Positions 1 through 7,693 of a stretch of 39,410 nt of DNA are shown here, piece by piece (the first letter of the stretch is position 1; each line of letters starts with the position of its first letter). A model generated the notes under the pieces. That model made no database searches. It saw only the letters and a list, made by a program, of their open reading frames with translations, and was not told the origin of the DNA. The translations under genes were made by a program, and so were the position numbers. Origin of the DNA: Oscillospiraceae bacterium (GTDB lineage: Bacteria > Bacillota > Clostridia > Oscillospirales > Ruminococcaceae); NCBI GenBank assembly GCA_022768245.1, contig JALEMR010000081.1:1-39410 (forward strand), given 5' to 3'.

Positions 1-138
1 GCACGTCTTTTCGGCAAATTTTGCCTAAGACTGCGTTAAAAATCCTTGCCGGGCGACAGCCCGCCTGCGGATTTTTGCCTTGTCTTAGACAAAATTATGC
101 TCGAAAATCCGCACACATTTCTTGTGAAGACAGGTTCT
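1..138 (-). repeat. MITE-like palindromic repeat, left copy (cut by window edge)
   Basis: This stretch is the reverse complement of 39207-39345 with few mismatches. It ends in GACAGGTTCT at 129-138, the same terminal sequence as the right copy. Internally it is an imperfect palindrome: the AAAAATCC-TTGCCGGGC arm near 39-56 folds back on the GCCCGCC-TGCGGATTTTT arm near 59-77, and further out the TAAGAC and GTCTTA segments pair. No ORF is carried. By comparison with the complete right copy, about 27 bp of its outer end lie beyond base 1. It is interpreted as a non-autonomous mobile element or another dispersed hairpin repeat. Confidence 0.75.
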
Positions 139-182
139 AAAACAAAAATCATCGGCTAATGCAGCTTTTGTGAGCAATATTT

Positions 183-216
183 ATCGGGCAGGCGGAATAT
201 GCTCCGCCTGCCCGAT
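183..216 (-). terminator. Intrinsic terminator of the XRE-APH gene
   Basis: A perfect 14-bp stem (ATCGGGCAGGCGGA with its complement) and a 6-nt loop lie 24 bp beyond the stop codon of the minus-strand gene that ends at 240. On the minus strand the stem is followed by an A/T-rich stretch (AAATATTGC), and on the plus strand by TTGTGTGTTTTTT, so it could work in both directions. Confidence 0.7.
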
Positions 217-239
217 CTTGTGTGTTTTTTCCTATGCTG

Positions 240-1775
240 TCAGCATTCTCTCCGGTACTCCGAGCCGTCTCTCCGTCTGCTTATCAGCTTATGCTCGAAC
301 ATCTCTCTGCGGATAAGCTCAATATCCGAAAAGGCGATGTTCTGCCTGATGATCTCATTGACTTCCTTTTCGGTGTATTTCCTGTCCCTTTCGAAGCATT
401 CCGCTATCCTTCTGAGGACGGGCAGCCGCAGAGAATGCTTTCGGGGATACTGCGTCAGTCGTCCCTCCTCGTCATAAAACACCGACGTTTTCTTCTGCTC
501 GCCGAGCTGCATGCTAAGTTCGCAGAGCTTCTCATTGAGTTCGTCAATATGCTTTTCAAACCACGCAAGAAGCTTTGAGGACATATCCGCCTGCTTAAGA
601 TAAATATTCCTGTTCACCGAGATGGAATCGTAATACTGCCCATAGAAATTGCAGACCGCCAGAAAGTAATAGAACAGCTTTCCCGCGTTTTCTATATCAT
701 AGGCGTTAAGGGGACATATTTCCATGTAATCGGAAATATAGCGCAGCAAAGCCTCGATATTGATATCTCCCTGTCCGACCTCGGGCGCCATATACACATA
801 GGAACGGACAATCTCCCATATGTACGGATGTTTGCAGGCACAGGTCCAGTCAATGACTCCGTTTATCCTGTCGTCCAGCCATATCAGCTGTGATATCATG
901 TAATCGCCGTGAGTGTTCCCGCAGCTGAATTTGTTTATATCAAACTCATAGTCGGGAATTGAAGCGATGACCCTCATATTGGAACGTATCGCAGCGGCGA
1001 TATCCTTATCGCCGTTATCTATGGCGTGCCGCAGAGTATCGGTATAGGCGGCGCTCATATTTTCGGGCTTTCTGTATCTGAAAAAATCGCTGCCTATGCC
1101 CACGGGGATATCCTCCATATCCTTCATGGCGGTGTGTATCCTTGCCAGCATAGCTGCCGATCCCTTCAGCATTTTTTCGGAGGATGTATTGTAGTCATAG
1201 GTCACGCCCTCATAGTAATGCTGAACGGTAAATCTTCTTCCGCTCTCGTTGGTTGAAAGCAGCCTGCCGTGCTTATCGGGAATGAATCTGCAGGCGGGGA
1301 TACCCTTTTTTAAAAGTGCTTCACAGACCCGCAGCTCCATTTCGGGATGATTCATTTCGTTATCGGTGGGATATTTTACAACATATTTTTTTCCGCCCGC
1401 AGAAACGATATAGGTCAGTCCTCCCGCGCCGTTTCCGGAGGTCTCCATGGTCTCGATATCAATGTCATAGAGCTTGTATATGCGCATGCGGAGCTGTTCA
1501 AATTCCAGCTGCTTCACAAGCTCCAGACGGGACCTGTCTATCAGTTCCAAAAGCTCAAGGACAGGGATAGCTTCTCCTGCCAGCAGTTCATTTACCGTTA
1601 TGCCGAGTATTCGGCACAAAGGCTCCATATAGACCACCTCGGGCAGTCCGTTCCCGCACTCCCACTTTGAGACCGTCTTTTCGCTTATCCCCAGTTTTGC
1701 CGCGATGTCTTTCTGTAAAAGCCCCCGTTCCTTTCTGCGGGAGGCAATAAATTTTCCTATCTTGATCTGATCCAT
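240..1775 (-). CDS. XRE HTH - aminoglycoside-phosphotransferase-like kinase - DUF2087 fusion protein
   Basis: This 511-residue protein has three domains. Residues ~1-65 form an XRE/Cro helix-turn-helix (IASRRKERGLLQKDIAAKLG, then SEKTVSKWECGNGLPE). Residues ~90-390 form an APH/choline-kinase-like fold: a nucleotide-binding segment with KKYVVKYP, a catalytic loop THGDYMISQLIW, and the metal-binding Asp in GVIDW. The C-terminal ~90 residues match the DUF2087 pattern (FYDEEGRLTQYPRKHSLRLP, then YTEKEVNEII and LIRREMFEHKLISR). In the catalytic loop the usual Asn of HGDxxxxN is Gln, so activity on the expected substrate is uncertain. The ATG at 1775 is preferred because GGAGAG lies 6 nt upstream; an in-frame TTG at 1793 has no ribosome site. 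No signal peptide or membrane segment is seen. It is probably a cytosolic regulator or kinase of a small molecule; the substrate is unknown and a drug-resistance role is not implied. Confidence 0.8.
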   Translation of the reverse strand: MDQIKIGKFIASRRKERGLLQKDIAAKLGISEKTVSKWECGNGLPEVVYMEPLCRILGITVNELLAGEAIPVLELLELIDRSRLELVKQLEFEQLRMRIYKLYDIDIETMETSGNGAGGLTYIVSAGGKKYVVKYPTDNEMNHPEMELRVCEALLKKGIPACRFIPDKHGRLLSTNESGRRFTVQHYYEGVTYDYNTSSEKMLKGSAAMLARIHTAMKDMEDIPVGIGSDFFRYRKPENMSAAYTDTLRHAIDNGDKDIAAAIRSNMRVIASIPDYEFDINKFSCGNTHGDYMISQLIWLDDRINGVIDWTCACKHPYIWEIVRSYVYMAPEVGQGDINIEALLRYISDYMEICPLNAYDIENAGKLFYYFLAVCNFYGQYYDSISVNRNIYLKQADMSSKLLAWFEKHIDELNEKLCELSMQLGEQKKTSVFYDEEGRLTQYPRKHSLRLPVLRRIAECFERDRKYTEKEVNEIIRQNIAFSDIELIRREMFEHKLISRRRDGSEYRREC

Positions 1776-1821
1776 AATTATCTCTCCATTCAAAGATCTT
1801 AGTGTTTTTTCTTATGGGATA

Positions 1822-1850
1822 ATTATATCATTTTACAATACGGAATGGAA
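1822..1850 (-). promoter_or_regulatory. Promoter for the XRE-APH gene
   Basis: On the minus strand, TTCCAT (1845-1850), a 17-bp spacer and TATAAT (1822-1827) lie ~47 bp upstream of the ATG. The -10 is consensus and the -35 is weak. Confidence 0.55.
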
Positions 1851-2032
1851 CCCACGCTCCGTAGGATACAGGTCAGCTCGTTCAAACCATCTTCTTTCTC
1901 CTTAGCACCTCATCTGTCTTTAGATCCTGCGCACAAGCTCTGTGGGGTGCTGCCTTGACACAGTATTCCCGTTCTTTTTCCGATATTATTTCATGGATAA
2001 TGTGCAAAATCAAGCTGTTTCCCCAGAAATAT

Positions 2033-2101
2033 GCCGCCTCATCTTTTTGATGCGGCGGCAAAGCTCATTCCGAGATAAGCTCTCTTATCTCAACTTTTTT
2101 T
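2033..2101 (+). terminator. Tandem stem-loops ending in an intrinsic terminator with no assigned transcript
   Basis: The first hairpin (2033-2059) pairs GCCGCCTCATC with GATGCGGCGGC, with one mismatch and a T5 loop. The second (2072-2091) pairs GAGATAAG with CTTATCTC and is followed by AACTTTTTTT, a canonical rho-independent signal on the plus strand. No plus-strand gene precedes it within the window, so it may end an unannotated small RNA or be decayed sequence. Confidence 0.5.
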
Positions 2102-2277
2102 ACCTTTCGGGAGGAAACATATGCAAATACAAATCTGCTGAGACAGATTTCGGCATTTCATTGCTCCTTATATATATTGGTTATTGTTCAGGAACAATAG
2201 CATACGGGAGATGTGAAGTCAAGGAAAACGACAGGCTCGGATGATGTTCGGGGCGATCCCACATTATTAAAAAAATA

Positions 2278-2306
2278 TTGACAATATCTTAAAAATATGA
2301 TATAAT
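2278..2306 (+). promoter_or_regulatory. Consensus sigma-A promoter of the phospho-signalling cassette
   Basis: TTGACA (2278-2283), a 17-bp spacer and TATAAT (2301-2306) match the housekeeping consensus perfectly. The region just upstream is A-rich (UP-element-like). The expected start lies near 2313, giving a short leader before the ATG at 2349. Confidence 0.85.
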
Positions 2307-2348
2307 TATGATGGTTACGTGAAACCTGAAAAGCGATGAGGTGATGAT

Positions 2349-2786
2349 ATGCCGAAAGCAAAGAAAAATGCCCGGACTGTTGATCTGTATAAAAAGCTTA
2401 ATGATTCAAGGGATATCGCTGAGATCTGGAAGGAAGTATACGATGAGATGGACGCGCCCGAATTTCATGAATATCTGGCGCAGCTCATGTCGGAGCATGA
2501 TATCGACGCGGCAAAGCTTGGCGTTGATATTCTTCTGAGCCGCTCCTATATGTATCAGATATGCTCGGGCGAGCGCATGCCCGGAAGGGATATAGTTCTG
2601 AGGATAGCCCTTGTTATCGGGCTGTCTCTTGACGAGATACAGCGGCTTCTTACCCTTGCCAACCGCGGAATATTGTATCCTAAGAAGAAAAGGGACGCTC
2701 TTTTTATCTATGCTCTGACCAACAGATATACCCTTTATCAGACGGACGAGCTTTTTACCCGTTACGGTCAGGAGCCGCTGTTATAA
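2349..2786 (+). CDS. Small helix-turn-helix (XRE-like) protein
   Basis: This 145-residue cytosolic protein has an XRE/lambda-repressor-like helix-turn-helix at about residues 40-105 (LMSEHDIDAAKLGVDILLSR, then SYMYQICSGERMPGRDIVLR and LSLDEIQRLL). A basic C-terminal segment (KKKRDALFIYALTNRYT) follows. The GAGGTG ribosome site at 2338-2343 supports the ATG at 2349. It is the first gene behind a perfect sigma-A promoter and precedes FHA, PP2C and Ser/Thr kinase genes in the same direction. It may therefore be the transcriptional regulator or a phosphorylation target of the cassette (inferred). A second promoter lies between it and the FHA gene, so it is not strictly co-transcribed with everything downstream. 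Confidence 0.75.
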   Translation: MPKAKKNARTVDLYKKLNDSRDIAEIWKEVYDEMDAPEFHEYLAQLMSEHDIDAAKLGVDILLSRSYMYQICSGERMPGRDIVLRIALVIGLSLDEIQRLLTLANRGILYPKKKRDALFIYALTNRYTLYQTDELFTRYGQEPLL

Positions 2787-2916
2787 TTATCATTGAAAGG
2801 TCTAATGATAATTATATATAATGCACAAAATTATATACCCCGAATGACGAAATATACAAAAAAATGTCATATCTATTGCCAGTCTGCAACTTGCGTACCA
2901 AAAATGACATAAGTTT

Positions 2917-2925
2917 TGCTATAAT
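2917..2925 (+). promoter_or_regulatory. Extended -10 promoter for the FHA-PP2C genes
   Basis: TGCTATAAT forms an extended -10 ~56 bp upstream of the ATG at 2981. No good -35 hexamer is present 17 bp upstream, which fits an extended -10 type promoter. A second A/T-rich box (TTTATAATTC) lies at 2939-2948. Confidence 0.5.
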
Positions 2926-2980
2926 AAAACCGGAATATTTTATAATTCTCGGAAAAATATTTTGAAAAGGATTGATCAAT

Positions 2981-3700
2981 ATGAAACAATGCCCAAACGG
3001 ACACATCTACGATGAGAAAATGCATTCGGCATGCCCTTACTGCCGCAATGACGGAAGCTCGGGGGTAAGACCTCTCGGAAATGCAAGCGATTTTCCCAGC
3101 ACTCTTCCTATGGGAGGAGCGGCTGCCTTTTCCGAGTCATCTGCACCCGACTCTAACTTCCCAAAGACGGCTCCCCTTAACGCGGGAGGAGCCTTCGGCG
3201 GACAGAGCAATGCGTCAAACAGCTTCCCCGAAACTATCCCCGTGGGCGCACGCAGCTCGGGAGGCGGCTCTTCCAACAAGATGAGCAAGACCGTGGCTTT
3301 AAATCCCGTGAGCTATAACGAGGACGGCAAGCCTTCGGCGGGCGCTCCCGCAGGCGATGACGCCGTTAATCCCGTATGCGGCTGGATAGTCGCTGTTGAC
3401 GGCGGGAAAACAGGATATCCCTTTACTATCCACAGCGAACGCAACACCATCGGCCGCGGCGCCGAGTTCGACGTCGATATCTGGTTCGACGGCGCAGTTT
3501 CAAGCAAGGGCGACGCTGTTATCTCCTTCGACAGCATCGGAAAGAAATTCTACATAAGCCCCGGCTCGGGCAGAAACAATGTTCATGTCAACGACCGCAT
3601 CCTTCTGACTCCCATCGAGATAACCGATTACGACAGAATAAGGATCGGCACTACCACGTTCGTTTTCAGAAGCTTCTGCGGCGAACAGTTTATGTATTGA
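2981..3700 (+). CDS. Zinc-ribbon / FHA domain protein with TxP repeats in the linker
   Basis: This 239-residue cytosolic protein begins with a four-Cys/His knuckle (CPNGHIYDE then CPYC, residues 3-24). A low-complexity Gly/Ser/Pro linker follows, with a forkhead-associated domain at about residues 135-235 (NTIGRGAEFDVDI ... NNVHVNDRILL ... YDRIRIGTTTFVF). FHA domains bind phosphothreonine. The linker holds four spaced copies of a T-containing motif: FPSTLPMGG, FPKTAPLNAGG, FPETIPVG and MSKTVALNP. These could be sites phosphorylated by the cassette kinases and then bound by its own or another FHA domain, as known for GarA/OdhI-type proteins (inferred). The ATG at 2981 lies 10 nt behind AAAAGG; the in-frame TTG at 2972 is too close to that site. 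The stop is 1 nt from the next start, implying coupling to the phosphatase. Confidence 0.82.
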   Translation: MKQCPNGHIYDEKMHSACPYCRNDGSSGVRPLGNASDFPSTLPMGGAAAFSESSAPDSNFPKTAPLNAGGAFGGQSNASNSFPETIPVGARSSGGGSSNKMSKTVALNPVSYNEDGKPSAGAPAGDDAVNPVCGWIVAVDGGKTGYPFTIHSERNTIGRGAEFDVDIWFDGAVSSKGDAVISFDSIGKKFYISPGSGRNNVHVNDRILLTPIEITDYDRIRIGTTTFVFRSFCGEQFMY

Positions 3701-3701
3701 T

Positions 3702-4484
3702 ATGGGCAGCAGCTTTATGGTGGATCTGAAGATCGCCGGCTCCAATGTCAAAAAGGTTGCCCTGGGCAATTCTCAGGACAGGGGAGGACGGGATTATCAG
3801 GAGGACAGCTTCGGCTATTCCGCTCTTGACAGCGACTCCGTGTCGAAGTATGGCTTTACAGCCGCCGTTGCAGACGGTATGGGCGGACTTTCCTGCGGCG
3901 ATCAGGTCAGCGCATATGCGGTCTCCGCTATGATCGGAATGAAGGCTCTTCCTGACGGGGTGCCTGTTCATATAAAGTTTACCCGCCTTTTGAGAGAGAT
4001 AAACCGGCGCGTTGTGGAAAGCGGTCTCGGAGGAGGCTGTACCGCGGTGGCTGTAATGTGCACAAAGGACGGCGTTTTCTGGAGCTCGGTGGGCGACAGC
4101 AGGATATACCTTTTCAGAAATGAAGAGCTTTGCCGTCTTACCGAGGATTCCGATTATCACAACGTTCTCTTCGATCAGGTCATCAGCGGTGACCTGAGCT
4201 GTACTCAGGCGGCAACAGACCCTCAGAAGGATTCCCTTGCGGGATATATCGGCTATAACGGCGAGATAAATCCCGATGTGAATATCCGTCCCTTTATCCC
4301 CAAAAAGGGCGACAGGATCCTTATATGCACCGATGGTGTATACAATGCTCTTGAAGACAGCGAACTCTCCCGTGCGCTTCTTTTACATGCGCAGGAGGCT
4401 GCGGACGATATCAAGAACAGGATCATGATGAAAAACTATTCAAATCAGGACAACTATACCGCTGTTGTCCTTGAATTTGTATAA
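3702..4484 (+). CDS. PP2C-family protein phosphatase (soluble)
   Basis: This 260-residue PPM/PP2C serine/threonine phosphatase carries all the family metal-site motifs: RDYQED near residue 30, VADGMGG near 56, GGGCTAVAVM, VGDSRIYLF, ICTDGVYNAL and a C-terminal QDNYTAVV. It has no membrane segment, so it acts in the cytosol on Mn/Mg-dependent dephosphorylation, most plausibly of targets of the two kinases downstream. The start lies 1 nt after the FHA stop with no clear ribosome site, so translation is probably coupled; ATG 3717 is an alternative. Closely spaced FHA-PP2C-kinase genes are the usual layout of prokaryotic Ser/Thr signalling loci. Confidence 0.9.
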   Translation: MGSSFMVDLKIAGSNVKKVALGNSQDRGGRDYQEDSFGYSALDSDSVSKYGFTAAVADGMGGLSCGDQVSAYAVSAMIGMKALPDGVPVHIKFTRLLREINRRVVESGLGGGCTAVAVMCTKDGVFWSSVGDSRIYLFRNEELCRLTEDSDYHNVLFDQVISGDLSCTQAATDPQKDSLAGYIGYNGEINPDVNIRPFIPKKGDRILICTDGVYNALEDSELSRALLLHAQEAADDIKNRIMMKNYSNQDNYTAVVLEFV

Positions 4485-4497
4485 GAAAGGATTTAAA

Positions 4498-5928
4498 ATG
4501 ATGAAAAAATTATCAAAGCTTTTAAGCATACTTTTTGCGGCAGTTTTTGCTGTTTCCATGATACCGATGACTGCTTCCGCCGATGAAATGAGCGGTCTCG
4601 AAAAGGCTCAGAACAGCGTAGTTTACGTTACTACTGATTTTTCACTTTATTGGTTCGAGGACCTTACCACCGGCACAGGAAGGTTATCGGGAAGCGGCTT
4701 TGCCATCGGCGATCCCGGTCAGCCCGTGGAATATATCATAACCAATGCTCATGTTGTTTCCGACGAGCTTCGTAACATCGGAGACCAGGTGACGGTCTGG
4801 TTTTCGGAAATGGCAAACAAGTTTATGATAGCAGAGGTCTATGCCATTGATTTTGAAAAGGATCTGTGCGTTCTCAGACTTCCCGAACCCACTACCGAAA
4901 GAAATGCGATACCTCTTACCGAATCGGATTCTGTAAAGGTCAGCGATAAGGTATATGCTCTCGGCTTCCCCGATTACGGCACCGTGGGACAGAATTACGC
5001 AACAATGAACGTTAACGACCTTATCATGACAGATGGCATCATATCCAAGAAATACCGCGTTAACATCAACGGAAGCGTTGGCTTCGACGCATATATGCAC
5101 AGCGCTGCTACCTCTCACGGAAATTCCGGCGGTCCTCTCGTTAACGAAAATGGCGAGGTCATCGGTATAAACACCTGGGTCACCACTCTGAGCGAAGCTA
5201 CTGCTTCGGGTGCGATAGCTACTATCGTGGACGAACTGATACCCATTCTTGACAGCAATAAGGTACCCTATACTCTGGCATCTGACGTTACGGCTCCCGC
5301 CGATACGGACAATGACGTCGACGCTCCTTCTCCCTCCGCAGATGATTCGGCTGTTTCCGCAGCCGAGCCCGCAGCCGAGACTCAGGCTGACACCGAAGCA
5401 CAGGCAGCGGATGTGTCCGTTTCCGAGCCCGAGGCTAAGTCCGACAATAACAATACAGTGCTTATCATAGTTCTTATTGCTGTAGTAGTTGCTGCTGCAG
5501 TCGTTATCGTTGTAGTCGTTACAAGAAGCAGGAAGGCTCCCGCACCTCAGCCTGCGCCTCAGCCCGTTCCTCAGCCTGTTCCCGTGCAGCAGCCCGCAGC
5601 TGCTGTTCCTTCCGCTCAGGGCGCAGTTATTTCCGGTATGAAGGGCTTTTTGGCAGGAAGACAGTTCAACGTGAGCGGCAGCGTGATACTGGGCAGAAAT
5701 ACGCAGAAATGCTCCGTTTGCTTCCCTGTTGACGCTCCCGGTATCTCGGGCGTTCACTGCGAGATCAGAAGAAACGGCAGCGGCTATGAGATAATCGACA
5801 AGGGCTCAAGCTGCGGAACATTCCTTGGAAGCGGTCAGAAGCTGGTTCCCGATGTTCCCGTGGAGCTCCCCAGCGGTACATATTTCTACCTCGGCAGTCC
5901 CGAACAGCTTTTCCAGATCAAGTACTGA
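4498..5928 (+). CDS. Membrane-anchored trypsin-like serine protease with cytosolic FHA domain
   Basis: This 476-residue protein has five parts. A signal peptide (MMKKLSKLLSILFAAVFAVS, cut near ASA-DE at residue 28) comes first. Next is an extracytoplasmic trypsin/HtrA-like domain, residues ~32-260, with catalytic His85 (TNAHVV), Asp122 (KDLCVLRL) and Ser210 (HGNSGGPLV). An acidic Ala/Pro linker and one transmembrane helix at ~320-342 (TVLIIVLIAVVVAAAVVIVV) follow. Inside the cell are a Pro-Gln linker (repeated PQPAP/PQPVP) and a C-terminal FHA domain at ~378-476 (VILGRN, SGVHCEI, SSCGTFL). An outside protease is thus joined to an inside phosphothreonine reader. The ATG at 4498 lies 8 nt behind GAAAGGA; the upstream in-frame TTG at 4465 overlaps the phosphatase and would spoil the signal peptide. 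It sits between two PP2C genes, which suggests control by the cassette kinases (inferred). Confidence 0.88.
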   Translation: MMKKLSKLLSILFAAVFAVSMIPMTASADEMSGLEKAQNSVVYVTTDFSLYWFEDLTTGTGRLSGSGFAIGDPGQPVEYIITNAHVVSDELRNIGDQVTVWFSEMANKFMIAEVYAIDFEKDLCVLRLPEPTTERNAIPLTESDSVKVSDKVYALGFPDYGTVGQNYATMNVNDLIMTDGIISKKYRVNINGSVGFDAYMHSAATSHGNSGGPLVNENGEVIGINTWVTTLSEATASGAIATIVDELIPILDSNKVPYTLASDVTAPADTDNDVDAPSPSADDSAVSAAEPAAETQADTEAQAADVSVSEPEAKSDNNNTVLIIVLIAVVVAAAVVIVVVVTRSRKAPAPQPAPQPVPQPVPVQQPAAAVPSAQGAVISGMKGFLAGRQFNVSGSVILGRNTQKCSVCFPVDAPGISGVHCEIRRNGSGYEIIDKGSSCGTFLGSGQKLVPDVPVELPSGTYFYLGSPEQLFQIKY

Positions 5929-5949
5929 TAATTCACGAGGAAATTTAAC

Positions 5950-7377
5950 ATGATTTTTGATACTTCGAAATATACAAATCCCGGAGGACGCGAGATCAAC
6001 GAGGATTCAATGCTGTGCAAAAACGGCGTGTGGATAGTTGCGGACGGTCTCGGCGGCCACGCCGACGGCGAAAAGGCGTCGGCGGAGGCGATACGCTATT
6101 TTGAGGAAAACTGCTGCGGAGACTACACGGAGCAGAGAGTCAACGAGCTGCTGGAGGGCGCTAATGCCGCCGTATGCAGACTTAACGGTCCGGGACGCTC
6201 CACCGCTGCGGCGGCGTTTGCCGAGAACGGAGTTTTCCGCATGGCAAATGTGGGAGACAGCAGAGTGTATTATTTCAGAGACGGAAAGATCATCGCTCAG
6301 ACAAAGGATCATTCCGTATGCCAGGCGTCGGTGGACATGGGCATGATGACTGCCGACGAGATCCGCAGCAGCGAGGACCGTTCCGGTCTGCTCAAGGTGC
6401 TTGGAAACGAAAACAGTTTAAATATCAAAAAGCCTTATCCTCCGATAGATATTCAGAGCGGCGACGCATTTCTCGTATGCAGCGACGGTTTCTGGGAGTA
6501 TGTCCTGGAGTCGGAAATGGAGGCGGACCTGCTGAAATCCGACAGCGCCGATACCTGGATGTCTCATATGCTCAAAAGGCATCTTATCCGCGCCCAGAAT
6601 CACGGCGACAACTATACCGTCATATGTGGATTCATCTACAGAGACGCGTCCGATACGGCTTCGGAAGCTCCTGTGCCGAAGGTGCGTCCTTCCGTTATTA
6701 TCATCGCGGCTGCGGTTGTTCTGTTTGCTGCGGCTATGGGAGCGATCGCTCTGCTCTCTTCGGAGATCAATGCTCCCGTTACCGATGCGGATACCACCGA
6801 GATCGCATCGGTGACCGAGACTACCGCTGTTATGGAAGAGACCTCCGAGACGGATATTTCCGAGTCGGAATCGGAGGAAAGCTCCGAAGAAACAGAGGAG
6901 ACCTCGGAAACGGAAGTGACCGAATCGGAAACCGAAGAGACAGAGTCGGAAAGCACGGTAACGGAGGTCCCCGAGACCGAAAGTGAAGCTGCAGAGACTG
7001 TGACCAAGGATTCCGAGACTACTGATGCGACTACTACAACTGCTCCCGAGACTACGACGACTACGACTACGACAACTACGACCAAGGCTCCCGAGACTAC
7101 ACCCGAGACCTCCGTTCCTTCGGAGGCTGAGGTGACCGAAGCACCCGGGACCACTACAAAGGAAAGAAAATCAGAAACTGAAACTGAAAGCGGCACAGTG
7201 ACTACGGCGACTCCATGGTCATGCGACACATCGCCCGTGTCATCTGAAACCGAGACCGAGGAGACGACTTCAAAAACCACTGCTCCCAATAAACAGACCG
7301 AGACTGAGTCCACAAGATCCGATGCCGATGAGTCGTCTTCCGAAAGCAGTACGAAGGATGATGGATCTCGGAAATAA
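5950..7377 (+). CDS. Transmembrane PP2C phosphatase with Thr/Glu-rich extracellular tail
   Basis: This 475-residue protein starts with a PP2C domain, residues 1-232: REINEDS, VADGLGGHADG (31-41), VGDSRVYYF (101-109), VCSDGFWEYV (177-186) and GDNYTVI. One transmembrane helix follows at 246-270 (VIIIAAAVVLFAAAMGAIAL). Residues ~275-475 are a low-complexity Thr/Ser/Glu tail containing runs of Thr. The phosphatase domain faces the cytosol and the tail is outside, where it may span the cell wall or be glycosylated (inferred). GAGGAAA lies 8 nt before the ATG, and the preceding protease gene ends 22 bp upstream. The 3' end overlaps a decayed kinase reading frame starting at 7361. The first PP2C of the cassette lacks such an anchor, so the pair probably divides soluble and membrane substrates. 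Confidence 0.9.
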   Translation: MIFDTSKYTNPGGREINEDSMLCKNGVWIVADGLGGHADGEKASAEAIRYFEENCCGDYTEQRVNELLEGANAAVCRLNGPGRSTAAAAFAENGVFRMANVGDSRVYYFRDGKIIAQTKDHSVCQASVDMGMMTADEIRSSEDRSGLLKVLGNENSLNIKKPYPPIDIQSGDAFLVCSDGFWEYVLESEMEADLLKSDSADTWMSHMLKRHLIRAQNHGDNYTVICGFIYRDASDTASEAPVPKVRPSVIIIAAAVVLFAAAMGAIALLSSEINAPVTDADTTEIASVTETTAVMEETSETDISESESEESSEETEETSETEVTESETEETESESTVTEVPETESEAAETVTKDSETTDATTTTAPETTTTTTTTTTTKAPETTPETSVPSEAEVTEAPGTTTKERKSETETESGTVTTATPWSCDTSPVSSETETEETTSKTTAPNKQTETESTRSDADESSSESSTKDDGSRK

Positions 7378-7680
7378 ATGTCTATGTGAAAGCTCTTTGC
7401 TGAGATAAATTCGGAAAGCTGCCACTATTGCGGCTTTTCTGCGGATATTATACTCTGTCCCCACGGTGCTTCTCTGCGGAAGTATCCTTATGGGAAGACA
7501 CTGTGTGGGCAGAGTTATCGGCAAAGGCGGCTTCGGCATGAACTATCCTGCCGTTGATAAAAGTATGAAAATGTAATTGCAATCAAGTGATATTTTCCAA
7601 TGGGGGTCTCATACCGCGGCTCCGATTGTTCTGTTACCGTTACCGATGAAAATGCTTCAAAAAGGGCAGGTATTTCTGCG
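7361..7680 (+). pseudogene. Decayed N-terminus of a third Ser/Thr kinase
   Basis: Read with frameshifts, this segment spells the same opening as the two intact kinases: GNKCLCE, then after a 1-base slip FAEINSESCHYCGFSAD. The stretch LLCGSILMGRHCVGRVIG then leads into the glycine loop KGGFGMNY, an in-frame stop near the invariant Lys region (KMKM-stop-LQSSD), and a trace of SVTVTDENASKRAG. It retains the zinc-ribbon cysteines and the P-loop but nothing after about residue 105 of the intact kinases. It overlaps the last codons of the PP2C gene. It is a relic of an older kinase copy, more diverged from the two live paralogues than they are from each other. Confidence 0.8.
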
Positions 7681-7693
7681 TCTGTTTTTTTAC

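Larger units (their letters stand above)
1776..2277. other. Intergenic region with promoter, tandem stem-loops and no convincing gene
   Basis: About 500 bases separate the XRE-APH gene from the phospho-signalling cassette. They hold the minus-strand promoter at 1822-1850 and two tandem hairpins at 2033-2091 ending in a T-run. A perfect 7-bp hairpin lies at 2131-2150 (AAATCTG and CAGATTT), and an inverted repeat TATTGTTC/GAACAATA lies near 2182-2200. A 100-codon plus-strand ORF at 1942-2244 has no ribosome site and no recognisable domain and is not called. Confidence 0.5.

Noticed and set aside
1942..2244. 100-codon plus-strand ORF in the intergenic region
   Set aside because: No ribosome site, spans the terminator hairpins, and shows no domain or normal composition.
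4684..5757. 357-codon minus-strand ORF inside the protease-FHA gene
   Set aside because: Antisense shadow of a clear protease-FHA coding frame; no ribosome site or recognisable domain.
7020..7090. Tandem ACTACGACT-like repeats resembling a short repeat array
   Set aside because: They are Thr codons of the phosphatase tail, without spacers; not CRISPR.
6636..7313. 225-codon minus-strand ORF rich in Val and Ser
   Set aside because: Complement of the Thr/Glu repeat codons of the PP2C tail; low complexity only.
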